A stretch of DNA of 8,540 nucleotides from an uncultured Eubacteriales bacterium (GCA_902475455.1 CABRZO010000108.1:1-8540), one strand, 5' to 3'; shown: positions 1 through 6,094, numbered from the stretch's first letter. The notes: generated by a model from the sequence alone, not told the origin. Numbers and translations: made by a program.

Positions 1-2
1 GA

Positions 3-440
3 GAAGAAAACGGCGAGGAGCTGTATTTCGACATTCAGCAGGATCCCTATAACTATGTCATGCGGGTGGTGTTTTGTCGCTGGAAGCCCTTTATTCTACG
101 GGCTATGGATTTTGATGAGGGGAAACTGACCCATTTCTCCCGGTTTACCAAACAGTTGCCCATCACCCAGAAGGTGCTCAGCCAGAACCTGCGTCAGCTG
201 GAGGAGGACGGGCTGATCTACCGGACTGTGGTGCCGGTGACACCGCCCCAGGTGGAGTACCGGCTTACTGAGGTGGGGAAGAGTCTGGTTCCGCTGCTGG
301 ATCAGGTCTATCAGTGGGGTTGGAAGGAGATGAAGCGCCGGAATATGCCCATAGATGCCCTGGGAGAGATGTGGCATGGCTTCCGGGAGCAGGATGAGGA
401 GAGAATGCGCCATCCCTATAAGCGTACTTATGATAAGTAA
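3..440 (+). CDS. HxlR-family winged-helix transcriptional regulator, 5' end outside window
   Basis: Cytoplasmic DNA-binding regulator of the HxlR/MarR-like winged-helix type. The frame is open from base 3 without a start, so the true start lies upstream; the ATG at 60 falls inside the conserved domain. The visible protein (145 codons) has the family signature in order: CRWKPFILRAM (family form GGKWKxxIL), then LPITQKVLSQNLRQLEEDGL (family ITxxxLxxxLRxLExDGL, the recognition helix), then PPQVEYRLTEVGKSL, the wing and following helix. A basic tail of about 40 residues follows and ends in YDK. The Cys that many HxlR proteins carry just before the first helix (CPV...) aligns with Asp at 42-44, so thiol redox sensing through that residue is unlikely; one other Cys lies at 75-77. 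It is followed on the same strand by a permease and a reductase, which it may control through the shared dyads at 447-464 and 2019-2036. Family assignment is firm; the target genes are inferred. Confidence 0.9.
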   Translation, partial: EENGEELYFDIQQDPYNYVMRVVFCRWKPFILRAMDFDEGKLTHFSRFTKQLPITQKVLSQNLRQLEEDGLIYRTVVPVTPPQVEYRLTEVGKSLVPLLDQVYQWGWKEMKRRNMPIDALGEMWHGFREQDEERMRHPYKRTYDK

Positions 441-446
441 GAGGTT

Positions 447-464
447 GGTTTCTTCCAGGTAACC
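447..464 (+). promoter_or_regulatory. Candidate operator, 18-bp dyad, copy 1
   Basis: The sequence GGTTTC-TTCCAG-GTAACC is an imperfect inverted repeat with hexamer arms and a 6-bp spacer. A close copy, inverted, lies at 2019-2036 before the next gene; the two agree at 14 of 16 positions over 447-462. This copy sits 7 bp after the regulator's stop codon and is centred about 85 bp upstream of the predicted permease transcription start. Paired arms and reuse at two promoters suggest a dimeric regulator site. That HxlR binds it is inference. Confidence 0.55.
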
Positions 465-477
465 ACATGACCTTTTG

Positions 478-495
478 GTAAGTGCCGCACTTTAC
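478..495 (+). promoter_or_regulatory. Second, weaker dyad upstream of the permease promoter
   Basis: GTAA-N10-TTAC, with an inner GTG/CAC pair, spans 18 bp and ends 9 bp before the -35 hexamer. Its centre is 31 bp (about three helical turns) from the centre of the 447-464 dyad. It has the same overall size but a different arm sequence, sharing only a GGTAA core with the main motif. It may be an accessory half-site or chance. Confidence 0.25.
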
Positions 496-504
496 TGTGA
501 GTTC

Positions 505-534
505 TTTACAAAAAATCCTCCCAAATGATATAAT
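505..534 (+). promoter_or_regulatory. SigA-type promoter of the permease gene
   Basis: TTTACA at 505-510 and TATAAT at 529-534 are separated by 18 bp, and TG at 526-527 makes an extended -10 element. The predicted start is near 541, giving a leader of about 85 nt before the ATG at 626. The near-consensus hexamers support a strong promoter. Confidence 0.8.
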
Positions 535-553
535 TTGTCTGCAAAGTGACCAG

Positions 554-588
554 CAGCGTTCCGGCCGGAATCCATTTTGAATGGGCTG
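554..588 (+). other. Hairpin cluster in the permease 5' leader
   Basis: A perfect 12-bp palindrome, TTCCGGCCGGAA (559-570), is followed by a CCATT-TTG-AATGG hairpin (572-584). Both are bracketed by CAGC (554-557) and GCTG (585-588), so the RNA could form a small three-way junction about 25 nt before the ribosome site. It could be an RNA control element, or the palindrome could be a DNA operator placed just downstream of the start site. No known riboswitch core is recognised. Confidence 0.35.
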
Positions 589-625
589 CGGGTCCTGAAA
601 GAAAAGAGAAAAGGGAGGAAACTCA

Positions 626-1957
626 ATGACAACATCGGTTGTGATCGGTATCATCGCCATTATTGTGGCCTTTGCTCTGCTGATCGTCCTATGTTTCCGT
701 GGTATGTCTGCCATGTATGTGGCGCCTCTGTGCGCCCTGGTGGTGGCGGTGGCCTGCGGGCTTCCGCTGGTGGACACCATGGTCAACACCTTCGCCGGTG
801 GTGCCGGCGGATTTGTAATCGGCCTGTTGCCGGTGTTCCTGATGTCCATACTGGTTGGACGAATTTACATCGCTTCGGGTGCGGCCACAAATATTGCCGT
901 CACCCTGATGAACGCCTTTGCCAAAAATGCCAGCGTAAAGCGCCGGCAGACGGTTGGCGTCATCATTTCCATTGCCGTCAGCTGGGCCATGTGCTTTGGC
1001 GGCATTGACACCTTCTGTGCACTGTTCACCCTGTTCCCCGTGATCCTGACGGTCTGCGGTGAAGCCAATATCCCCCGCAAGTACATGATCGGTATGATCA
1101 CCTGCGGCGTCTCCGGTGCTGCCTGCACCCCCGGCGCTCCACTGGTGGCCAACTCCATCCCCATGGGTATTCTGGGTACCAGCTCCCTGGCCGGCGCAGT
1201 TCCCGGCTTCATTGGCGCTGCCATCGTGCTGTTGGGCGGCGGATTTTATCTGGTCACCTCCATCCACAGAGCCACTGACCGGGGCGAGATCTTTGAACCC
1301 GGTAAAGTAGCCTTTGCTCCTGTGGACCCCGACCGCAAATATCCCCCCTTCGTGGTGGCCCTGCTGCCGCTGGTGCTGGTTGTGGTGCTGTTTAATATCA
1401 CCAACAATCTGGCCCCCTCGCTGCTGGCGGGCTTCGTCCTGGCTCTGGTGGTGCTGACCCCCTTCATCAAGCCGGAGGAGGGCGCCAGCAAGGGCCGCAC
1501 CCTGATCAATACCCTGAATGAGGGCGGCAAGTCCACCGCTGAGGCCCTGCTGCTGGGCGGCATTGTGGCCGGTTTTGCCGCTGTGGTGCAGGCCACCGAC
1601 GCCTATAACTTCCTGATCGAGGGCGTCACCCATCTGAACATCCCCGCACCGCTGCTGGTGGTCATTGCCGTGGCCATTCTGGTGGGCCTCACCGGTTCGC
1701 CCCCTGTGGCGCTGCAGATTGTGGTGCCCGTTCTGGCCGCCACTGTGGCTTTGGAGCCCGAAGCGATCCACCGTATTGCCACCATTACCGCCTCTACCTT
1801 CGATACGCTGCCCTATCAGGGGGCTATCATCATCATGCTGGGCATGGCCGACCTGAAGCATCGAGACGGTTATCCTCCTGTCATGATGTGCACCGTCATC
1901 ATGACGGGTCTGGCCTCCGTTGTGGCTGCGCTGCTGTTTGCCACCGGCCTCTTCTAA
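626..1957 (+). CDS. GntP-family organic-anion permease
   Basis: Integral inner-membrane transporter of 443 aa, the usual length for the GntP (gluconate/hydroxy-acid) group of the ion-transporter superfamily, predicted to import a small organic acid by ion symport. Hydrophobic segments run throughout, about 12 membrane passes, with a more polar loop at residues 212-240. Family landmarks visible are FGGID (124-128), TPGAPLVANSIP (168-179), GLTGSPPVAL (354-363) and FDTLPYQGAII (392-402) followed by GMADLKHRDGY. The last matches the C-terminal GntP pattern (LDSLPHxGAV...GLTHxxSY). The start is set by AGGGAGGAA at 612-620, about 5 bp before the ATG. The gene has its own promoter, and a dyad-symmetric hairpin follows the stop. 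The next gene is a flavin reductase, so the substrate may be an unsaturated or aromatic acid rather than gluconate; no sugar-acid kinase or dehydratase is nearby. Substrate unknown. Confidence 0.88.
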   Translation: MTTSVVIGIIAIIVAFALLIVLCFRGMSAMYVAPLCALVVAVACGLPLVDTMVNTFAGGAGGFVIGLLPVFLMSILVGRIYIASGAATNIAVTLMNAFAKNASVKRRQTVGVIISIAVSWAMCFGGIDTFCALFTLFPVILTVCGEANIPRKYMIGMITCGVSGAACTPGAPLVANSIPMGILGTSSLAGAVPGFIGAAIVLLGGGFYLVTSIHRATDRGEIFEPGKVAFAPVDPDRKYPPFVVALLPLVLVVVLFNITNNLAPSLLAGFVLALVVLTPFIKPEEGASKGRTLINTLNEGGKSTAEALLLGGIVAGFAAVVQATDAYNFLIEGVTHLNIPAPLLVVIAVAILVGLTGSPPVALQIVVPVLAATVALEPEAIHRIATITASTFDTLPYQGAIIIMLGMADLKHRDGYPPVMMCTVIMTGLASVVAALLFATGLF

Positions 1958-1965
1958 ATTTTGCT

Positions 1966-2004
1966 GCATTCAATCGGACGGAGCACGCTCCGTCCGATTG
2001 ATGC
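1966..2004 (+). terminator. Long near-perfect hairpin after the permease gene
   Basis: A 14-bp perfect inverted repeat (1971-1984 with 1987-2000, only 2 nt between arms) is extended by GCAT/ATGC (1966-1969 with 2001-2004) past one unpaired T at 1970. It begins 8 nt after the stop codon. The tail is only GTTTGAGG, without a proper T run, so it may be a weak terminator, a 3' mRNA-protecting hairpin, or a cruciform or protein site. Confidence 0.55.
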
Positions 2005-2018
2005 GTTTGAGGTGAGTA

Positions 2019-2036
2019 GATTACCTGAAAGTAACC
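2019..2036 (-). promoter_or_regulatory. Candidate operator, 18-bp dyad, copy 2 (inverted)
   Basis: Read on the minus strand this is GGTTAC-TTTCAG-GTAATC, nearly identical to the dyad at 447-464. It ends 2 bp before the -35 hexamer of the reductase promoter, centred near -46, where an activator contacting RNA polymerase could bind; HxlR of Bacillus subtilis is a known activator that binds upstream of the -35. A repressor role is also possible. Confidence 0.55.
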
Positions 2037-2038
2037 TC

Positions 2039-2067
2039 TTCACAGAATTCTGAGGCTTTGTTACAAT
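2039..2067 (+). promoter_or_regulatory. Promoter of the flavin oxidoreductase gene
   Basis: TTCACA at 2039-2044 and TACAAT at 2062-2067 have a 17-bp spacer, with TG at 2059-2060 forming an extended -10. The predicted start is near 2074, giving a leader of about 36 nt. The gene can therefore be transcribed independently of the permease. Confidence 0.75.
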
Positions 2068-2109
2068 AAAAATGGAAAGTAATTTTAGGGAAAGGAAGTG
2101 GAAGAAACC

Positions 2110-4086
2110 ATGAGCTGTTCCAAATATCCCCATATGTTCCAGCCCATGACCATCAAGGGCGTCACCTTCAAAAACCGGGTGATTGCATCCCCCATCACCA
2201 CAAACCGAATTGTAGATCACGGTTATCCCACCCCCGAGGGCATCGACGTCTATGAGACCAAATCCCGGGGCGGTTTCGCCGTGGTGACGGTGACGGAGAG
2301 CTTCATCGATCATGAATACGCCTGGCGCCATGAGCACGGCCTGGACGTATGGTCCAACCCCATGACCACCTTCCATATGGAGTCCATTATGGTGCTGACT
2401 GAGGCCATCAAGGCCCACGGAGCCATCGCTTCCATTCAGCTGAACCATGTGGGTGCCATGAACCATCCTGACACCATTCCGGGCCACAAGAACCCCATCG
2501 GCCCCTCTGCCTTTGTCCGGGAGGACGGGGTGCAGGTGGAAGAGATGACGGTGGAGATGATGGAAAAGACTGCCGCCCAGTGGGCGGAGGCGGCCTGGGT
2601 CTGCAAGTCCCTGGGCTTCCAGATGGTCAACCTCCATGGCGGCCACGGCTGGCTGCTGAACCAGTTTATCTCTCCCCGGTTCAACCACCGTACCGACGAG
2701 TTCGGCGGCAGCATGGAAAACCGGGCCCGGTTCCCCATCATGGTGTGCGACAAGATCAAAGAGGTCTGCGGCGACGATTTCCTGATCGAGTACCGCATGT
2801 CCGGTTCCGAGCGCATCGAGGGAGGCATGACTCTGGAGGACGGCATCGAGTTTGCCCAGCTGATCCAGGACCATGTGGATCTGATCCACGTCACCTCCGG
2901 CGTCTATCAGGACCATGTCAACACCAAGGCCTTCAGCTCCATGTTTGACAAGCACGGCTGCAACCTGGATCTGGCGGAGGCCATCAAGAAGCATGTCCAT
3001 GTGCCCGTGGTGGCGGTGGGCGGCTTCAACGGCCCGGAGCAGATCGAGGAGGCCATCGCCTCCGGCAAGTGCGATTTCGTGGCCATGGGCCGCCAGCAGT
3101 TTGCCGATCCGGAGTTTGTGAACAAGACCCTGGAGGGCAGGGAAGACCAGATTGCCCCCTGCCTGCGGTGCTCCTGCTTCAACCCCCTGGCCTCCAATCC
3201 CGGAGAGCGGCCCATTCCCGCCCTGTGGCACTGTGCCGTCAACCCCTGGGGTCAGCGGGAACTGCGCTGGCGCAACGCCCCCAAGCCCGCCGGCAGCCGC
3301 AACGTGGTGGTTGTGGGCGGCGGCGTGTCCGGCATGTATGCCGCCGTCACCGCCGCTGAGCGGGGCCACAAGGTCACCCTGTTGGAGCAGGGTGAGGCTT
3401 TGGGCGGCCAGCTCTGGTTCACCGACATCGACACCGACAAGGAGTCCCTGAAGCGGTTCAAGGATAGCATGATCGCCCGTTGTAAGTATCAGAAGGTGGA
3501 CATCCGCCTCAACACTAAAGCCACCAAGGCCCTGCTGGAGGAGCTGAAGCCCGACTATGTGATCTGCGCTGTGGGCGCCCATCCCTTTGTGCCTCCCATC
3601 GCCGGTGTGGAGAAGGCCCAGCACGCCCTGTACGCCTACACCCACCCGGAAGAGATCAAGGGCAAGAAGATCGTCATCATCGGCGGCGGCGCCATTGGCT
3701 GCGAGTCCGGCTACTTCTTTGCCAGCGAGTGGGGTGCCCAGGTGGATATCCTGGAGATGCGGGATGATGTCTGCAAGGACTCCGGCATGAGCCAGCGGAT
3801 GGCCCTGATTCCCCGGATGAAGAAGGCGGGCATGGGTACTTACTGCTCGGTGCAGGTCCAGGAGATCACCGACAAGGGCGTCAAGTACCTGGACAAGGAC
3901 GGCGTGGAGCAGTTTGACCAGGCGGATCTGGTGCTGTACTGCTGCGGCAGCCGTTCCAACGACGATGAGGTAAAGGCGCTGGAGGGTGTGTGCCCCCACT
4001 TTGTGGTTACCGGCGACGGCAAGCGTGCCCGCACCGTCAAGGAGGCCACCTACGAGGGCTTCTGCGCTGCCATGGATATCCTCTAA
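2110..4086 (+). CDS. Old Yellow Enzyme/dienoyl-CoA reductase-like oxidoreductase (FMN, Fe-S, FAD)
   Basis: Predicted cytoplasmic NAD(P)H-dependent enoate-type reductase of 658 aa, the length of FadH-like three-domain enzymes. An N-terminal FMN barrel (about 5-345) carries HGGHGWLLNQF (176-186) followed by SPRFNHRTDEFGGSMENRARF, the classic Old Yellow Enzyme signature. A cysteine cluster follows (C351, C354, C356, C375), presumed to ligate a 4Fe-4S centre. Then come two Rossmann glycine motifs, VVGGGVSG (402-408) for FAD and IIGGGAIG (524-530) for NAD(P)H. Electrons would flow from NAD(P)H through FAD and Fe-S to FMN and then to a C=C bond. Two features are unusual: the cysteine spacing, and W181 where Old Yellow Enzyme and FadH have the proton-donor Tyr. 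An in-frame GTG at 2098 is possible, but the purine run just before 2110 favours the ATG. The neighbouring permease suggests an imported substrate. The family is sure, the substrate is not. Confidence 0.9.
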   Translation: MSCSKYPHMFQPMTIKGVTFKNRVIASPITTNRIVDHGYPTPEGIDVYETKSRGGFAVVTVTESFIDHEYAWRHEHGLDVWSNPMTTFHMESIMVLTEAIKAHGAIASIQLNHVGAMNHPDTIPGHKNPIGPSAFVREDGVQVEEMTVEMMEKTAAQWAEAAWVCKSLGFQMVNLHGGHGWLLNQFISPRFNHRTDEFGGSMENRARFPIMVCDKIKEVCGDDFLIEYRMSGSERIEGGMTLEDGIEFAQLIQDHVDLIHVTSGVYQDHVNTKAFSSMFDKHGCNLDLAEAIKKHVHVPVVAVGGFNGPEQIEEAIASGKCDFVAMGRQQFADPEFVNKTLEGREDQIAPCLRCSCFNPLASNPGERPIPALWHCAVNPWGQRELRWRNAPKPAGSRNVVVVGGGVSGMYAAVTAAERGHKVTLLEQGEALGGQLWFTDIDTDKESLKRFKDSMIARCKYQKVDIRLNTKATKALLEELKPDYVICAVGAHPFVPPIAGVEKAQHALYAYTHPEEIKGKKIVIIGGGAIGCESGYFFASEWGAQVDILEMRDDVCKDSGMSQRMALIPRMKKAGMGTYCSVQVQEITDKGVKYLDKDGVEQFDQADLVLYCCGSRSNDDEVKALEGVCPHFVVTGDGKRARTVKEATYEGFCAAMDIL

Positions 4087-4154
4087 GCTGCAGACTTGGT
4101 GAGCGCAGACCTCTTTATCCAAAGCAAGATTTTCTCTTTTGTTCTCCCATAATC

Positions 4155-4196
4155 AAAATGCACTCCCGCACCCTCTGGGGTGCGGGAGTGCGTTTT
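4155..4196. terminator. Bidirectional intrinsic terminator
   Basis: A 13-bp GC-rich stem (4161-4173 with 4178-4190, loop 4174-4177) is extended by G4160-C4191 and a T-G wobble, and flanked by AAAA at 4155-4158 and TTTT at 4193-4196. It lies 68 bp after the reductase stop and opposes minus-strand transcription from the tRNA, so it can end transcripts from both sides. Confidence 0.85.
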
Positions 4197-4200
4197 GCCG

Positions 4201-4239
4201 AAACAAAAACACAGGATCTGCCATAGCAGATCCTGTGTT
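4201..4239 (-). terminator. Intrinsic terminator of the tRNA-Gly gene
   Basis: A perfect 14-bp stem (4208-4221 with 4226-4239, loop 4222-4225) is followed on the minus strand by the T-rich run TTTGTTT. It begins one base past the encoded CCA end of the tRNA. Confidence 0.9.
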
Positions 4240-4240
4240 G

Positions 4241-4314
4241 TGGAGCAGGCAACGGGAGTCGGACCCGCCTCTGAAGCTTGGGAAGCTTCCATTCTACCGA
4301 TGAACTATGCCTGC
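4241..4314 (-). tRNA. tRNA-Gly (anticodon CCC), CCA encoded
   Basis: Read on the minus strand from 4314, the acceptor arm GCAGGCA pairs with TGCCTGC, leaving discriminator T and an encoded CCA at 4241-4243. The D arm is GTTC-ATCGGTA-GAAT, the anticodon arm is GAAGC-TTCCCAA-GCTTC (CCC, reading GGG), the variable loop is the 4-nt AGAG, and the T arm is GCGGG-TCCGACT-CCCGT. All four stems close, with G-T wobbles at 10-25 and 49-65. Position 55 is C rather than the usual T, though G18-C55 pairing would still be possible. The gene is a single unit with its own promoter and terminator. Confidence 0.97.
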
Positions 4315-4325
4315 AAAGCTCTATT

Positions 4326-4354
4326 ATTATAGCATAGCTTTTGCAGTTTGGCAA
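4326..4354 (-). promoter_or_regulatory. Promoter of the tRNA-Gly gene
   Basis: On the minus strand, TTGCCA (4349-4354), a 17-bp spacer and TATAAT (4326-4331) with TGC directly before it form an extended -10 promoter. The predicted start is near 4319, about 5 nt before the mature tRNA 5' end, so the 5' leader is very short. Confidence 0.85.
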
Positions 4355-4367
4355 GAGAAACTCTGTC

Positions 4368-4406
4368 AAAAAAAGTCTGCCCCGTCCTTTTTTCTGGACG
4401 GGGCAG
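4368..4406 (-). terminator. Intrinsic terminator of the membrane-anchored parvulin-like gene
   Basis: On the minus strand, an 11-bp GC-rich stem (4396-4406 with 4377-4387, 8-nt loop) is followed by AC and seven Ts (4368-4374). It lies 18 bp after the stop of the gene at 4425-5939. A T run on the plus-strand side (4411-4416) may give it some activity in the other direction. Confidence 0.92.
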
Positions 4407-4424
4407 GGAATTTTTTAGAAGGGA

Positions 4425-5939
4425 TCAGCCCACAAAACGCATGCCGAAACCGTTTTCAGTGGGGTAGTTGGGGGTCACCTCATCCAGCCAGGCCTCATAT
4501 TTCTCGGACTGGACATTGGTGGAGCAGACAGTGCGCCAGTAGGCGGTGTCCTGATGTCCCACGAAGTAGAACAGATAATAGGTGTGGTTCTCCTCGTCTA
4601 TGAAGGACTGATAGTCACCCTCCTGACGGCTGTCGGAGAACAGCCACTCGGTGATCTCGTCGTTGTAAGCGTTCTTGGAGACATTCTCCCGGAGGCCCTG
4701 AGGATAGGTGGAGGCGTCAAAGGAGTAGTTGTCAGCCAGTTCACCAAAGTCCTCGGCAGTCATGTCGGTGGCCTCGAACTTCTCAATGACGGTGTTGAGC
4801 TCTTCCGTCAGGGCGTCCATGTCGTAGTTGCCCTCGTCATCGGCGGTGGCGGTGGCCCGGATCACCCGGACGTCCACACCGGTGTAATCATCCAGATAGC
4901 GGTCGTTGATATAGATGGCAAAGTAGCCGATGACCGTATCCTCCTCGGTGGCACTCATGTTTTCCACCAAGCCGTAAGAGCCGGCCTGATGGGAACTATC
5001 AGCCATCCAGTCGGCAAAGCCGCTGTAGCTGATACCGCTCATATTGGAGTCGTCAGTGGCCTCATACTGATCTGCCAGTTCGGCGGCCTTTTCCTTGTCG
5101 CCCTCCACCAGAGCGTCCAGGATCTCCTGAGCCTGAGCTTCCGCCTCAGCCCGGTTGGCCTCAATGGTGGCCTCATCCAGATCCACGGTATTGCCGTCGG
5201 CGTCGGTGGTGGTGGTGTCAAAGCTGACCAGGTAGCAGTTGTAATCGATAGTGTCCAGATCGGTGGTGTGCTCCTGATAGAAAGCCTCGATCTCCTCGTC
5301 GGTCACGTCAAAGGAGGTGCCCTTGTACTCGGCGTACTCCTCGGCGGTCTGATACTCGGTGAGGATGCGCTCGTAGTCCTTCATGGTCATATACTTGCCA
5401 TAAGAGGCCTCCAGATAGTACTTCTCGGTCACACCGTAGAGGGAGGCATAGGAGGAGGCGTTGTTGACGGCGATGGCCACCTGATCCTGGCCGTCCTCAC
5501 TGAGCTCATAGCCGTTGGCAACCGCTTCCTGATACAGCACACTGACATCGGTGAGCATACTGATGGCGGAATCTTTGAGCATCTGATCCCAGGTGTAGCC
5601 CTCGTAGACCTCCTGCTCGTCCAGGGGCAGGCTGGTGTCCAGGCCGTAGGAGGAGGCGTTGGAGGCGTAATTGGAGTAGCTGGAATAATAGTAGTAGTCC
5701 AGATCCACCACACCGTAGTCCTGATCGCCAATGGAGATGGCGGTAGTATGTTTTTGGATTACGCCGTTATCCCAAATCAGCAAAGCGGCCACAGCGATGG
5801 CAGCGATGATACCGATAATGGTGTAGATGATGGCGTTGCGGTGGGCCTTCCGGGCCTCAGCCTGTTCCCGCTTTTCTCTTTGGGAGAGAGAAGCGTTGTT
5901 TTGAGCCTGACGCTCTTTTTTGGTTCTGGATGCGCTCAT
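4425..5939 (-). CDS. Membrane-anchored SurA/PrsA-like protein with degenerate parvulin repeats
   Basis: Predicted type II membrane protein of 504 aa. A charged, lysine/arginine-rich cytoplasmic head (1-35) precedes one membrane helix (about 36-56) with no lipobox Cys. A long, very acidic outer part starts with a Tyr/Ser/Asn-rich stretch (81-99) and a helical region resembling SurA N-terminal domains. Two stretches (about 235-345 and 350-470) share the parvulin layout: a beta strand, a long helix, AAELADQY or FGELADNYS, and a closing strand (YFAIYI or YYLFYFV). The catalytic-type first strand (HILV) is not preserved, so chaperone activity is likelier than proline isomerisation. The start is ambiguous: the ATG at 5949-5951 abuts AGAGGA too closely, so I prefer the second ATG, although its spacing (about 12 nt) is long. 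It has its own promoter and terminator. Family placement is by pattern only. Confidence 0.75.
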   Translation of the reverse strand: MSASRTKKERQAQNNASLSQREKREQAEARKAHRNAIIYTIIGIIAAIAVAALLIWDNGVIQKHTTAISIGDQDYGVVDLDYYYYSSYSNYASNASSYGLDTSLPLDEQEVYEGYTWDQMLKDSAISMLTDVSVLYQEAVANGYELSEDGQDQVAIAVNNASSYASLYGVTEKYYLEASYGKYMTMKDYERILTEYQTAEEYAEYKGTSFDVTDEEIEAFYQEHTTDLDTIDYNCYLVSFDTTTTDADGNTVDLDEATIEANRAEAEAQAQEILDALVEGDKEKAAELADQYEATDDSNMSGISYSGFADWMADSSHQAGSYGLVENMSATEEDTVIGYFAIYINDRYLDDYTGVDVRVIRATATADDEGNYDMDALTEELNTVIEKFEATDMTAEDFGELADNYSFDASTYPQGLRENVSKNAYNDEITEWLFSDSRQEGDYQSFIDEENHTYYLFYFVGHQDTAYWRTVCSTNVQSEKYEAWLDEVTPNYPTENGFGMRFVG

Positions 5940-5964
5940 GTTTTGAATCATTCCTCTCAGTCCA

Positions 5965-5989
5965 GGACAATCATCGGAGAAGATTGTCC
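5965..5989 (-). other. Hairpin in the 5' leader of the parvulin-like gene
   Basis: A perfect 8-bp stem (GGACAATC with GATTGTCC) and 9-nt loop sits in the leader RNA, about 10 nt upstream of the AGAGGA ribosome site. It lacks a T run, so it is not a terminator. It could affect translation or mRNA life. Confidence 0.4.
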
Positions 5990-6065
5990 AAACTTCCGTT
6001 GCGAAAGCGACATAGATGAAGCCAAAAGGGCAAAAAAGTCCTGTAATCGCAGTCGCCTAGCGGCT

Positions 6066-6094
6066 ATTATACCCCATATACAAAAATCTTGCAA
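6066..6094 (-). promoter_or_regulatory. Promoter of the parvulin-like gene
   Basis: On the minus strand, TTGCAA (6089-6094), a 17-bp spacer and a consensus TATAAT (6066-6071). The predicted start is near 6059, giving a leader of about 120 nt. Confidence 0.8.

Noticed and set aside
689..1969. Minus-strand frame opposite the permease
   Set aside because: The Gln/His/Gly-rich translation is an antisense artefact of a hydrophobic membrane protein gene.
1954..4122. Very long open frame on the minus strand (over 700 codons) opposite the reductase
   Set aside because: It is the mirror of a GC-rich gene with biased third positions; its product is His/Gly/Val-rich without a domain, and the opposite strand carries a clear enzyme with a promoter and ribosome site.
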